Assembly: GCF_025716945.1 (NCBI RefSeq)
Contig: NZ_JAOVZT010000002.1
Coordinates: forward strand, 364,419-428,418
Source: Geodermatophilus sp. YIM 151500
GTDB lineage: Bacteria > Actinomycetota > Actinomycetes > Mycobacteriales > Geodermatophilaceae
Length of the DNA stretch: 64,000 bases
Direction of reading: 5' to 3'
Position 1 is the first letter of the stretch; the number at the start of each line of letters is the position of its first letter. This document shows, piece after piece, positions 39,979 to 48,859 of the stretch. The position numbers and the translations under genes were made by a program. The notes beneath the pieces were generated by a model. That model was given only the letters and a program-made list of their open reading frames with translations. It searched no databases and was not told the DNA's origin.

Positions 39979-42141
39979 TCAGGGCCGGCGGAGGATCCGC
40001 ATGAGCCAGACGCAGCGGGACGGGATCTCGATCGGCCCAGGGGCGACGACGGCGGTGCGCGGCGGTGAGCCGGTGGCGTACTCGGTGCTCAACACCAGTT
40101 CGTAGCCGTCGCCCCACGGCGGACCGGGCAGCCGCACGGTCACCGGCTCCGGGCCGGCGTGCAGCCAGACCAGCCACGAGTCGTCGACCAGCCGGCGGCC
40201 GTGCGGGTCGCGCAACCGGACGGCGCGGCCGTCGAGGTACATGCCCAGCGTCTGCAGGCCGGTGTCGAACCAGTCGGCGACGGTCAGCTGTCCGCCGGAG
40301 GGGGCGAACCAGGCGAGGTCCCGGGTGCCGCCGACGCCGGGCAGCTCGGTGCCGGGCAGCTCGTGCCCCTCGAAGAAGGCCTCCTGGCGCAGTGCCGGCG
40401 CCTTCCGGCGCAGGTCGATCAGCCGAGTGACGTAGGCCAGCAGGTCCTCGTCGACGGCCTTCCAGTCCATCCAGGAGAGCTCGTTGTCCTGGCAGTACGC
40501 GTTGTTGTTGCCCTGCTGGGTCCGGCCGAACTCGTCGCCCGCCGTCAGCATCGGCACCCCGGTCGACAGCAGCAGGGTGGCCAGGTGGTTGCGCACCTGC
40601 CGGGCGCGGAGGGCCACGACGTCCGGGTCGTCGGTGGGCCCCTCGACGCCGCAGTTCCAGTTGCGGTTGTGGCTCTCGCCGTCGCGGTTGCCCTCGCCGT
40701 TGGCCTCGTTGCGCTTGCCCTGGTAGCTGACCAGGTCGGCCATGGTGAACCCGTCGTGCGCGGTGACGAAGTTGATGCTGGCGAACGGCCGCCGCCCGTC
40801 GGACCGGTACAGGTCCGACGAGCCGGTCAGCCGGTAGGCCAGGTCGCGGACGCCGACGTGCGCGCCGGACCAGACGTCGCGCACGGTGTCGCGGTAGCGG
40901 CCGTTCCACTCGGTCCACGGCGGCGGGAAGTTGCCGACCTGGTAGCCGCCGGGGCCGACGTCCCACGGCTCGGCGATCAGCTTGACCTGGCTGACCACCG
41001 GGTCCTGGTGGACGACGTCGAAGAAGGCGCTCAACCGGTCGACGTCGTGCATCGACCGCGCCAGCGCGGAGGCGAGGTCGAAGCGGAACCCGTCGACGTG
41101 CATCTCGGTGACCCAGTACCGCAGCGAGTCCATCAGCAGGGCCAGGACGGGCGGACGGCGGACGTCGAGGGTGTTCCCGCAGCCGGTGTAATCGGTGTAG
41201 CGGGCCGGGTTGCCCGCGTCGAGCCGGTAGTACCCGGGGTTGTCGATGCCCTTGAACGAGAGCGTGGGGCCGGTGTGGTCGCCCTCGGCGGTGTGGTTGT
41301 AGACGACGTCGAGGATCACCTCGATGCCCGCCGCGTGCAGTTCCTTGACCATGGTCTTGAACTCGGTCACCTGGCCGCCGCCGCTGCCCGCGGAGCTGTA
41401 GGCCGCGTGCGGGGCGAAGTAGCCGAGGGTGTTGTAACCCCAGTAGTTGGTCAGGCCGCGGCGCATCAGGTGCGGCTCGCTGACGAAGTGGTGCACGGGG
41501 AGCAGCTCGACGGCCGTCACCCCGAGCGAGGTCAGGTGCTCGAGGAAGGCCGGATGGGCGAGGCCCGCGTAGGTGCCGCGCAGCGCGGCCGGGACGCCGG
41601 GGTGGCACATCGTCGCGCCCCTGACGTGCAGCTCGTAGATGACCGTGTCCGACCACGACGTCCGCAGCGGCTGGTCGCCGCCCCACGGGAACGTGTCGTG
41701 GGTGACCACGCCCCGGGGCACCACCGGGGCGGAGTCCCGCCCGTCCGGGGTCGTCGAGTCGACGGCGTCGCCCGGGTAGCCGAACATCGCCGGGTCGAGC
41801 ACGAGGCCGCCGTCCACGGCGTGCGCGTACGGGTCCAGCAGCAGCTTCGCCGGGTTGTAGCGCAGCCCCGCGGCCGGGTCGTACCACCCGTGCACCCGGT
41901 AGCCGTAGCGCTGACCGGGGGCGACGCCGGAGATGCGGCCGTGCCACACCTGGTGGGTGCTCTCCTCCAGGCGCTGGCGGTGCTCGGTGCCGTCGTCGTC
42001 GAACAGGCACAGGTCCACCGCCTGGGCTCCGGCGGACCAGAGCGCGAAGTTGGTGCCGGTGCCGTCCCACCGGGCACCCAGCGGCGCCGGCGAGCCGGGC
42101 CAGACCTCGAGGGCTGCGGGTTCGGTCACCCGGACGATCAT
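39979..42141 (-). CDS. glgX: glycogen debranching enzyme GlgX
   Basis: Hydrolyses alpha-1,6 branches left after phosphorylase action. The 720-residue GH13 isoamylase-type protein has the CBM48 start EVWPGSPAPLGARWDGTGTNFALWS, YELHVRGAT, VILDVVYNHTAEGDHTGPTLSFKGIDN, VDGFRFDLASALARS (nucleophile Asp), KLIAEPWDVGPGGYQVGNFPP (acid/base Glu), and NFVTAHDGFTMADLV. ATG at 42141; an internal GTG nearby is also possible. It converges with the FHA gene and diverges from the ABC ATPase. Confidence 0.96.
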   Translation of the reverse strand: MIVRVTEPAALEVWPGSPAPLGARWDGTGTNFALWSAGAQAVDLCLFDDDGTEHRQRLEESTHQVWHGRISGVAPGQRYGYRVHGWYDPAAGLRYNPAKLLLDPYAHAVDGGLVLDPAMFGYPGDAVDSTTPDGRDSAPVVPRGVVTHDTFPWGGDQPLRTSWSDTVIYELHVRGATMCHPGVPAALRGTYAGLAHPAFLEHLTSLGVTAVELLPVHHFVSEPHLMRRGLTNYWGYNTLGYFAPHAAYSSAGSGGGQVTEFKTMVKELHAAGIEVILDVVYNHTAEGDHTGPTLSFKGIDNPGYYRLDAGNPARYTDYTGCGNTLDVRRPPVLALLMDSLRYWVTEMHVDGFRFDLASALARSMHDVDRLSAFFDVVHQDPVVSQVKLIAEPWDVGPGGYQVGNFPPPWTEWNGRYRDTVRDVWSGAHVGVRDLAYRLTGSSDLYRSDGRRPFASINFVTAHDGFTMADLVSYQGKRNEANGEGNRDGESHNRNWNCGVEGPTDDPDVVALRARQVRNHLATLLLSTGVPMLTAGDEFGRTQQGNNNAYCQDNELSWMDWKAVDEDLLAYVTRLIDLRRKAPALRQEAFFEGHELPGTELPGVGGTRDLAWFAPSGGQLTVADWFDTGLQTLGMYLDGRAVRLRDPHGRRLVDDSWLVWLHAGPEPVTVRLPGPPWGDGYELVLSTEYATGSPPRTAVVAPGPIEIPSRCVWLMRILRRP

Positions 42142-42207
42142 GCCCTCTCCCGCCCGCGCGTGCGGCAGGGGCACTCCGTCCGGTGGCGGCGGAGGCGGGT
42201 TGGTTGG

Positions 42208-43008
<801 letters not shown>

Positions 43009-43016
43009 CGGCGCAG

Positions 43017-43682
43017 TCAGGCGGTCGCGGCGACGACTCCGGCACCGATCGCCAGCAGGGTCAGCCCCGCCGCGGCCGGGACGCTGCGCGGCACCGTGCG
43101 CTCACGGCCGATGCGGTCGTAGACGCGCGCCAGCCGGCGCCGGACCCGGTCGCGGTGCAGCGTGCCCAGCACCAGCAGGACGAGGCAGGGCAGGCAGTAG
43201 ACGACGTCGTAGAGCGCGAGCACGCGGACGCCGGCCCCGGTCGGCACGTCGGCGGCAATGAGCCGCTCGATGGCGATGAACAACGGGAAGGCGTTGGGCA
43301 GGTCGGCGCCGGTGACCAGCACGCCGATCGGCGCGGCGGTCCAGGGCGAGAACCACGCCGGCAGCTCGACGGCCCCGCGGCGCCGCTCGCGCAGCCTCCG
43401 GACGGCGACGACGAGCAGGGCCAGCGCGGTGAACGCGAAGGCGACCCGCCGGATCCACACCAGCCCGCCCGACACCGCCTCTGCCGCGGCCCCGGCGGAC
43501 AGGAACACCACGGTGCCCAGCGCCAGGACGACGGCGTAGCAGCCGAGCACGAAGGCGAGCGCAGACGCCACCGGCCGGCGCATCGGCGACAGCAGGATCA
43601 GCGCGACGCCGGCGATGGTGGCCGGGTTGAACGAGTCCACGGCGGCGAGACCGGCGATGCCGGCGGCCAGGGCGGGGGTCAT
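43017..43682 (-). CDS. GAP-family (Sap-like) membrane protein
   Basis: A 221-residue protein with about six membrane helices. Its PF11139-like pattern begins LAAGIAGLAAVDSFNPATIAGVALILLSP and includes WFSPWTAAPIGVLVTGADLPNAFPLFIAIERL and LYDVVYCLPCLVLLVLGTL. In mycobacteria the relative Sap takes part in export of a surface lipid; other members are uncharacterised. ATG at 43682. It diverges from a TetR gene with two dyads between, so it is the likely repressor target. It could be an efflux protein. Confidence 0.85.
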   Translation of the reverse strand: MTPALAAGIAGLAAVDSFNPATIAGVALILLSPMRRPVASALAFVLGCYAVVLALGTVVFLSAGAAAEAVSGGLVWIRRVAFAFTALALLVVAVRRLRERRRGAVELPAWFSPWTAAPIGVLVTGADLPNAFPLFIAIERLIAADVPTGAGVRVLALYDVVYCLPCLVLLVLGTLHRDRVRRRLARVYDRIGRERTVPRSVPAAAGLTLLAIGAGVVAATA

Positions 43683-43704
43683 GGACGGACAGCGAGGCTT
43701 GGCA

Positions 43705-43742
43705 TGAGACTATATTAGCTCATCTGAGACATATATGTCTCA
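43705..43742. promoter_or_regulatory. double operator between GAP-family and TetR genes
   Basis: TGAGACATATATGTCTCA (43725-43742) is a perfect 18-bp palindrome. A second, degenerate copy TGAGACTATATTAGCTCA lies at 43705-43722, centred 20 bp away. The stretch is strikingly AT-rich for this genome and lies in the 79-bp gap between divergent starts, so it also holds both promoters. Confidence 0.8.
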
Positions 43743-43761
43743 TGGGGACTAGGATCGCGAC

Positions 43762-44331
43762 GTGACGTCCCGTGATCCCATCGCCGACGCGGCCGCCCGC
43801 TTGCTCGCCGCCCGGCCCACCGCGTCGATGGCCGAGGTCGCCGCGGCGGCCGGTGTCAGCCGGGCGACGCTCTTCCGCCGCTACCCGTCGCGGTCCGCGT
43901 TGGTGATCGAGCTGAGCCGGCGTGCGGTCGAGGCGTACACCGCGGCGGTCGAGGAGGCGCGGCTGGAGGAGGGGCCGGCGGCCGACGCCCTCGCCCGGCT
44001 GCTCGGCGGGCTCACCCGCCTGGCGCCCGGGTACGGGCTGCTCGCACTGCAGCCGATCGACGAGGCCGTCGAGGCCGACCTGCTGGCGCTCGCGGCGGAG
44101 ACCGACGACCGGGTGCGCCGCATGGTGCACCGCGGCCAGGAGTCCGGCGACCTCCGCGTCGACGTGCCGGCCGAGTGGGTGCTGTCCTCGGTCACCTGGC
44201 TGGTGGTGGCCGCGGCCGACGGCGTCCGCCTGGGCCGGCTCGCCGCAGGGGACGTCGAGCGGCTGCTGACCATGACCGTCCTCGACGGCCTGCGGCGACG
44301 GGGCGCGAGCGCCGGCGACGCGGCTGGCTAG
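43762..44331 (+). CDS. TetR-family repressor
   Basis: A 189-residue regulator with the N-terminal HTH MTSRDPIADAAARLLAARPTASMAEVAAAAGVSRATLFRRYPSRSALVIELS and a helical ligand domain (about 60-185). The C-terminal domain resembles common small-molecule sensing members. GTG at 43762 is 20 bases after the palindrome. It very probably represses itself and the divergent GAP-family gene. The next gene, an enoyl-CoA hydratase, is only 39 bases downstream but has its own dyad. Confidence 0.93.
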   Translation: MTSRDPIADAAARLLAARPTASMAEVAAAAGVSRATLFRRYPSRSALVIELSRRAVEAYTAAVEEARLEEGPAADALARLLGGLTRLAPGYGLLALQPIDEAVEADLLALAAETDDRVRRMVHRGQESGDLRVDVPAEWVLSSVTWLVVAAADGVRLGRLAAGDVERLLTMTVLDGLRRRGASAGDAAG

Positions 44332-44337
44332 GGTCGC

Positions 44338-44355
44338 TGCGACGACGTCGTCGCA
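44338..44355. promoter_or_regulatory. 18-bp palindrome before the enoyl-CoA hydratase gene
   Basis: TGCGACGACGTCGTCGCA is a perfect dyad. TAGGGT (44329-44334, overlapping the TetR stop) is a candidate -10, which puts the dyad across the transcription start. AGGAGG lies between it and the GTG at 44371. Confidence 0.5.
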
Positions 44356-44370
44356 ACCAGGAGGACCCCC

Positions 44371-45156
44371 GTGGCCGAGCCCGAGTTCGTGACCCTGACC
44401 GTCGAGGACGGGGTGGGCACCATCCGCCTCGACCGGCCGAAGATGAACGCGATCGACGAGCAGCTGCACCGGGAGGTGCGCGCCGCCGCGCAGCAGGCCA
44501 CCCAGGACCCCGACGTCCGGGCCGTCGTCCTGTACGGCGGGGAGAAGGTGTTCGCCGCCGGTGCCGACATCAAGGCGATGAGCCGGCTCGACCGGGCGGG
44601 CATGGTCACCTGGGGACGGGAGCTCACCGCGTCGTTCACCGAGGTGTCGCACATCCCGAAGCCGGTGATCGCGGCGATCACCGGCTATGCGCTGGGCGGC
44701 GGCTACGAGCTCGCGCTGTGCGCCGACTTCCGCGTGCTCGGGGCGAACGCCAAGATCGGCCAGCCGGAGATCCTGCTCGGCGTCATCCCCGGTGCCGGCG
44801 GCACGCAGCGGCTGGCCCGCCTGGTCGGCCCGGCCAGGGCCAAGGACCTGGTCTTCACCGGTCGGCACGTCGGTGCGGAGGAGGCGTTGGCCATCGGGCT
44901 GGTCGACGCCGTCGTCCCGGACGACGAGGTGCGGTCGACGGCGGTCGCCATGGCCCGCAAGTTCGCCACGGGGCCGCCGCTGGCGCTGGCCGCGGCGAAG
45001 AAGGCGGTCGACGAGGGCCTCGACCTCCCGCTGGCCCAGGGTCTGGAGCTGGAGAGCCGGCTGTTCGCCGAGCTCTTCGACACCGAGGACCAGAAGGCCG
45101 GCATGAGCAGCTTCCTGGAGCACGGCCCGGGCAAGGCCACGTTCACCGGGAGGTGA
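44371..45156 (+). CDS. enoyl-CoA hydratase (EchA8-like)
   Basis: Hydrates trans-2-enoyl-CoA to 3-hydroxyacyl-CoA. The 261-residue crotonase-fold protein keeps both catalytic Glu: [16 protein letters not shown] and [22 protein letters not shown]. The oxyanion region [12 protein letters not shown] is also normal. This contrasts with the crotonase-like gene at 7247. GTG at 44371 follows AGGAGG. With the dehydrogenase and thiolase in this window it could serve beta-oxidation or crotonyl-CoA formation. Confidence 0.94.
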   Translation: MAEPEFVTLTVEDGVGTIRLDRPKMNAIDEQLHREVRAAAQQATQDPDVRAVVLYGGEKVFAAGADIKAMSRLDRAGMVTWGRELTASFTEVSHIPKPVIAAITGYALGGGYELALCADFRVLGANAKIGQPEILLGVIPGAGGTQRLARLVGPARAKDLVFTGRHVGAEEALAIGLVDAVVPDDEVRSTAVAMARKFATGPPLALAAAKKAVDEGLDLPLAQGLELESRLFAELFDTEDQKAGMSSFLEHGPGKATFTGR

Positions 45157-45274
45157 CGTCGGCCGTGCCGGAGCTGTGCGATCGGGTGCACGCCGTACCG
45201 GGCGTCGAGGGGTGCGTCCGTGCGCGGAGCGCGCCGACCGGTGGGCCGACGGGGGCCGGACGACGGGCGACGGC

Positions 45275-46417
45275 GTGAGCTCCGCCGGGCCCGACGCCGG
45301 GACGACCGATCTCGGGGACGTCGACAGGTCCGATCCGGCCGGCCGGGCGTGGGTGGACCGGGCCGTCGCCGCCGTGGAGGCCGACGCGCGGCGCAGTGCC
45401 GACACGCACCTGCTGGTCCACCCGCTCCCGCCGCAGTGGGGCGTCGATCTCTACCTCAAGGACGAGTCGACCCATCCGACCGGCAGCCTCAAGCACCGCC
45501 TGGCCCGCTCGCTGTTCCTCTACGGGCTGTGCTCGGGGCAGATCACCGAGGGCAGCACGGTGGTGGAGGCGTCGAGCGGTTCGACCGCGGTGAGCGAGGC
45601 CTACTTCGCGCGCATGCTCGGCCTGCCGTTCGTGGCGGTGATGCCCCGCTCGACCAGCCCCGAGAAGGTGGCGCTGATCGAGTTCCACGGCGGTCGGTGC
45701 CACTTCGTCGACTCCGCGGCGGAGATCTACGACGCCGCCCGCCGGCTGGCTGCCGAGTGCGGAGGTCACTACCTCGACCAGTTCACCTACGCCGAGCGGG
45801 CCACCGACTGGCGGGGCAACAACAACATCGCCGAGTCGGTCTTCGAGCAGCTGGCCCTGGAGCGGCACCCGGTGCCCGAGTGGGTGGTGGTCGGCGCGGG
45901 CACCGGCGGCACCAGCGCCACCATCGGCCGCTACCTGCGCTACCGGCGGCTGCCCACGCGGCTGGCCGTCGTCGACCCGGAGGGGTCGTCCTTCTACCCG
46001 TCCTGGCGCGACGGCGACCCGACGGCGGCGACGGGGCGCCCGTCACGCATCGAGGGAATCGGCCGCCCGCGGGTGGAGCCGTCGTTCGTGCCGACGATCG
46101 TCGACCGGATGCTGTGCGTGCCCGACGCGGCCTCGCTCGCGGCGATGCGCCACCTGGAGCGGATAACCGGACGCCGGGCCGGCGGCTCCACCGGGACCAA
46201 CCTGTGGGGCGCCTACCAGCTGGTCGCGGAGATGGTCGCCGCGGGGCGCAGCGGGAGCGTGGTCACGCTGCTGTGCGACGGCGGCGAGCGCTACGCGCGC
46301 ACGTACTACTCCGACGACTGGGTCGCCGGGCAGGGCCTGGACCTCAGTCCACCGACCGCGACGCTCGAGCACTTCCTCGCCACCGGGGAGTGGCGACCGC
46401 CGGGCGACGGAGCGTGA
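45275..46417 (+). CDS. PLP-dependent cysteine synthase-family enzyme, Cds1-like
   Basis: A 380-residue fold-type II PLP enzyme with the lysine in [14 protein letters not shown] (Lys73), the substrate loop [18 protein letters not shown] and the phosphate-binding Gly-rich [18 protein letters not shown]. The N-terminal region and [14 protein letters not shown] resemble mycobacterial Cds1 (Rv3684), an L-cysteine desulfhydrase yielding H2S, pyruvate and ammonia. A cysteine synthase role is the alternative. GTG at 45275 is chosen; upstream in-frame residues are low-complexity Arg/Gly. Confidence 0.85.
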   Translation: MSSAGPDAGTTDLGDVDRSDPAGRAWVDRAVAAVEADARRSADTHLLVHPLPPQWGVDLYLKDESTHPTGSLKHRLARSLFLYGLCSGQITEGSTVVEASSGSTAVSEAYFARMLGLPFVAVMPRSTSPEKVALIEFHGGRCHFVDSAAEIYDAARRLAAECGGHYLDQFTYAERATDWRGNNNIAESVFEQLALERHPVPEWVVVGAGTGGTSATIGRYLRYRRLPTRLAVVDPEGSSFYPSWRDGDPTAATGRPSRIEGIGRPRVEPSFVPTIVDRMLCVPDAASLAAMRHLERITGRRAGGSTGTNLWGAYQLVAEMVAAGRSGSVVTLLCDGGERYARTYYSDDWVAGQGLDLSPPTATLEHFLATGEWRPPGDGA

Positions 46418-46538
46418 CCGGGCGCCCGGTGCTCGGCGTCCGCCCGGCGCCCCGGTCTCCCGCCCGCCCGGGTGCGGACCGGTCGGCGAGGGGCGCCGGC
46501 GACCGCCGTCCGGCGACGGCTGAGGTGTCGGTCGGCCC

Positions 46539-46600
46539 GGTGTCCGGTGTCCAGTGTCCGGTGTCCGGTGTCCGGTGTCCGGTGTCCGGTGTCCGGTGTC
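46539..46600. repeat. heptanucleotide tandem repeat
   Basis: Eight full copies and one partial copy of GGTGTCC lie head to tail, with one copy reading AGTGTCC. They sit in the 350-base gap 46418-46767, 168 bases upstream of etfB. The rest of the gap holds no convincing gene. TAGCCT near 46684 is a possible -10 for etfB. Confidence 0.9.
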
Positions 46601-46767
46601 GACGTCCCGGGTCGCCCGCGGCCGCCCTGCGTGACCTGGGTCACCGTGGGCGGCCCAGGGGCGGGAGACCCCCGCGCCCGGCGGTAGCCTCGGTGCTCGG
46701 AGCCCAGTCCGGCTGCACGGCGGGCAGCGCCCCGCGTCCCGATACCGCGTCAGGTAGGTGAGCCCCG

Positions 46768-47547
46768 ATGAACATCGTCGTTCTCGTCAAGCAGGTCCCC
46801 GATTCCGGCAGCGAGCGGAAGCTGGACCCGGCCGACAACACCGTGGCGCGCGCCGGAGCCGACAACGTCATCAACGAGATGGACGAGTACGCCATCGAGG
46901 AGGCGCTCGTCGTCAAGGAGGCCCACGGCGGCGAGGTCACCATCCTGACCGTCGGCCCGGATTCGGCGGCCGACGCGATCCGCAAGGCGCTGTCGATGGG
47001 TGCTGACCGGGCGGTGCACGTGACCGACGAAGCGATGCACGGCTCGTGCGCGGTGCAGACGTCGGCGGTGCTGGCCGCAGCGCTGCAGCAGATGGACTAC
47101 GACCTGATCCTGTGCGGCGCGGAGTCCACCGACGGGCAGGTGTCGGTGATGCCGGCGCTGCTGGCCGAGCGGCTGGGCATCCCGCAGCTGTCCGGGGCGC
47201 GCAAGCTCACGATCGACGACGGCGTGGCCAAGGTCGAGCGGCAGACCGACGGCGGCTTCTGGGCGCTCGAGGCGCCCCTTCCGGCGATCGTGTCGACCTG
47301 GGACACCATCAACGAGCCGCGCTACCCCTCCTTCAAGGGGATCATGGCGGCGAAGAAGAAGCCGGTGGAGACCAAGACGCTGGCCGACCTGGGCATCGAC
47401 CCGTCGACCGTGGGGTTGGCCAGCGCCACCTCGCAGGTGCTGGACTTCTCCGGTCGGCCGCCGAAGGGGGAGGGCGTCAAGGTCGCCGACGAAGGCGACG
47501 GTGCCGACAAGCTCGTCGAGTACCTCGCGAGCCAGAAGATCGTCTGA
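46768..47547 (+). CDS. etfB: electron transfer flavoprotein subunit beta
   Basis: Carries electrons from acyl-CoA dehydrogenases toward the quinone pool, with EtfA. The 259-residue protein opens MNIVVLVKQVPDSGSERKLDPADNTVAR and has the AMP-binding region DLILCGAESTDGQVSVMPALLAERLGIPQLS, then the C-terminal AKKKPVETKTLADLGI arm. ATG at 46768. etfA follows after 69 bases. The EtfBA pair is expected in an organism that oxidises acyl-CoAs or uses methylsuccinyl-CoA dehydrogenase. Confidence 0.97.
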   Translation: MNIVVLVKQVPDSGSERKLDPADNTVARAGADNVINEMDEYAIEEALVVKEAHGGEVTILTVGPDSAADAIRKALSMGADRAVHVTDEAMHGSCAVQTSAVLAAALQQMDYDLILCGAESTDGQVSVMPALLAERLGIPQLSGARKLTIDDGVAKVERQTDGGFWALEAPLPAIVSTWDTINEPRYPSFKGIMAAKKKPVETKTLADLGIDPSTVGLASATSQVLDFSGRPPKGEGVKVADEGDGADKLVEYLASQKIV

Positions 47548-47616
47548 CTCCGTCGCGGCGGTCCCGCCTCCCCGACACGCACGCGTCAGAGAAGACGTAG
47601 AGGAGCAGCGAAAGAC

Positions 47617-48582
47617 ATGGCAGAGGTCCTGGTCCTGGCCGAGCTCGACCCGACCGGTGACGGCGTCCGCAAGACGACGCTCGAGGCGCTGACCGCCGCT
47701 CGTGCCCTCGGCGAGCCCGCCGCGGTGGTCACCGGCGCTCCCGGCTCCGCCGCGAAGGTGCGCGAGAAGCTGGCCGAGTACGGGGCGGCCAGCGTGTACG
47801 TCGCCGAGTCGCCCGAGTTGGACGACTACCTGGTCGCGCCGAAGGCCGAGCTGCTGGCGAGGCTCGTGGCCGAGACGTCGCCCGCCGCAGTCGTGATCCC
47901 GTCGTCGGCGGAGGGCAAGGAGGTGGCCGCGCGGCTGGCGCTCAAGACGGGCTCGGGCTTCCTCACCGACGTCACCGAGATCGCTGCCGACGGCACGGCC
48001 ACCCAGGTGGCCTTCGCCGGTGCCACCGTCGTGCACGCCAAGGTCACCACCGGCACGCCGATCTACACGCTGCGCGGGAACTCGGTCACCGCAGAGCTCG
48101 CGCCGGCCGCCGGCGAGGAGAAGCCGGTCGAGGTCGTCGTCTCCGAGGAGGCGAGGAAGACCCGGGTGCTCGACCGCGTGGTCGAGCAGAAGTCGTCGCG
48201 GCCGGAGCTGACCGAGGCCTCGATCGTCGTCTCCGGCGGCCGCGGCGTGGCCAGTGCGGAGAACTTCTCGATCATCGAGGGTCTGGCCGACTCGCTCGGC
48301 GCGGCAGTCGGCGCCTCGCGCGCCGCCGTCGACTCCGGCTTCTACCCGCACACCTTCCAGGTGGGGCAGACCGGCAAGACGGTGTCGCCGCAGCTCTACA
48401 TCGCCGTCGGCATCTCCGGGGCGATCCAGCACCGCGCCGGCATGCAGACCTCGAAGACGATCGTCGCGGTGAACAAGGACCCCGAGGCGCCGATCTTCGA
48501 GTTGGCCGACTTCGGCGTGGTGGGCGACCTGAACACCGTCGTCCCCGAGGCGACGAAGAAGATCATCGCCCGCAAGGGCTGA
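47617..48582 (+). CDS. etfA: electron transfer flavoprotein subunit alpha
   Basis: Forms the FAD-carrying heterodimer with EtfB. The 321-residue protein has the N-domain and the C-terminal FAD-binding domain ([104 protein letters not shown], shown by key blocks GGRGV, QVGQTGK and GISGAIQH). ATG at 47617. The last codons belong to a 23-bp unit that is tandemly repeated past the stop. Confidence 0.97.
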   Translation: MAEVLVLAELDPTGDGVRKTTLEALTAARALGEPAAVVTGAPGSAAKVREKLAEYGAASVYVAESPELDDYLVAPKAELLARLVAETSPAAVVIPSSAEGKEVAARLALKTGSGFLTDVTEIAADGTATQVAFAGATVVHAKVTTGTPIYTLRGNSVTAELAPAAGEEKPVEVVVSEEARKTRVLDRVVEQKSSRPELTEASIVVSGGRGVASAENFSIIEGLADSLGAAVGASRAAVDSGFYPHTFQVGQTGKTVSPQLYIAVGISGAIQHRAGMQTSKTIVAVNKDPEAPIFELADFGVVGDLNTVVPEATKKIIARKG

Positions 48583-48665
48583 GCGGGATCGCCCGCAAGG
48601 GCTGAGCGTGGTCGCCCGCAAGGGCTGAGCGGGATCGCCCTCAAGGGCTGAGCGGGATCGCCCGC
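48565..48665. repeat. 23-bp tandem repeat spanning the etfA stop codon
   Basis: Four complete 23-bp units (48565, 48588, 48611, 48634) and a partial fifth contain CGCAAGGGCTGA, that is the last codons and stop of etfA, with two or three substitutions. The expansion lies in the 277-base gap before the convergent DUF222 gene. Confidence 0.92.
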
Positions 48666-48859
48666 CCGGATCGAGCACGTCACGCATCGAGCGCCGCACC
48701 CGGTGGGGTCGGCGCTCGATGCGTGTCCGGGGACGGTACGACGCGGCCGCTGGAGGCGACGCACCGCGCAGACCGCCTGTCGACCAGCGCGAACGCGAGG
48801 ACGGCGATCGCCGGGGCGAGGCTCGGTGTGGGGCCAGCCCCGCGCATGCGCGAGCACGG

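Noticed and set aside
46306-46644. A minus-strand frame encoding repeated PDTGHRT units
   Set aside because: The repetitive peptide is just the GGTGTCC array read in one frame, with no ribosome site or family.
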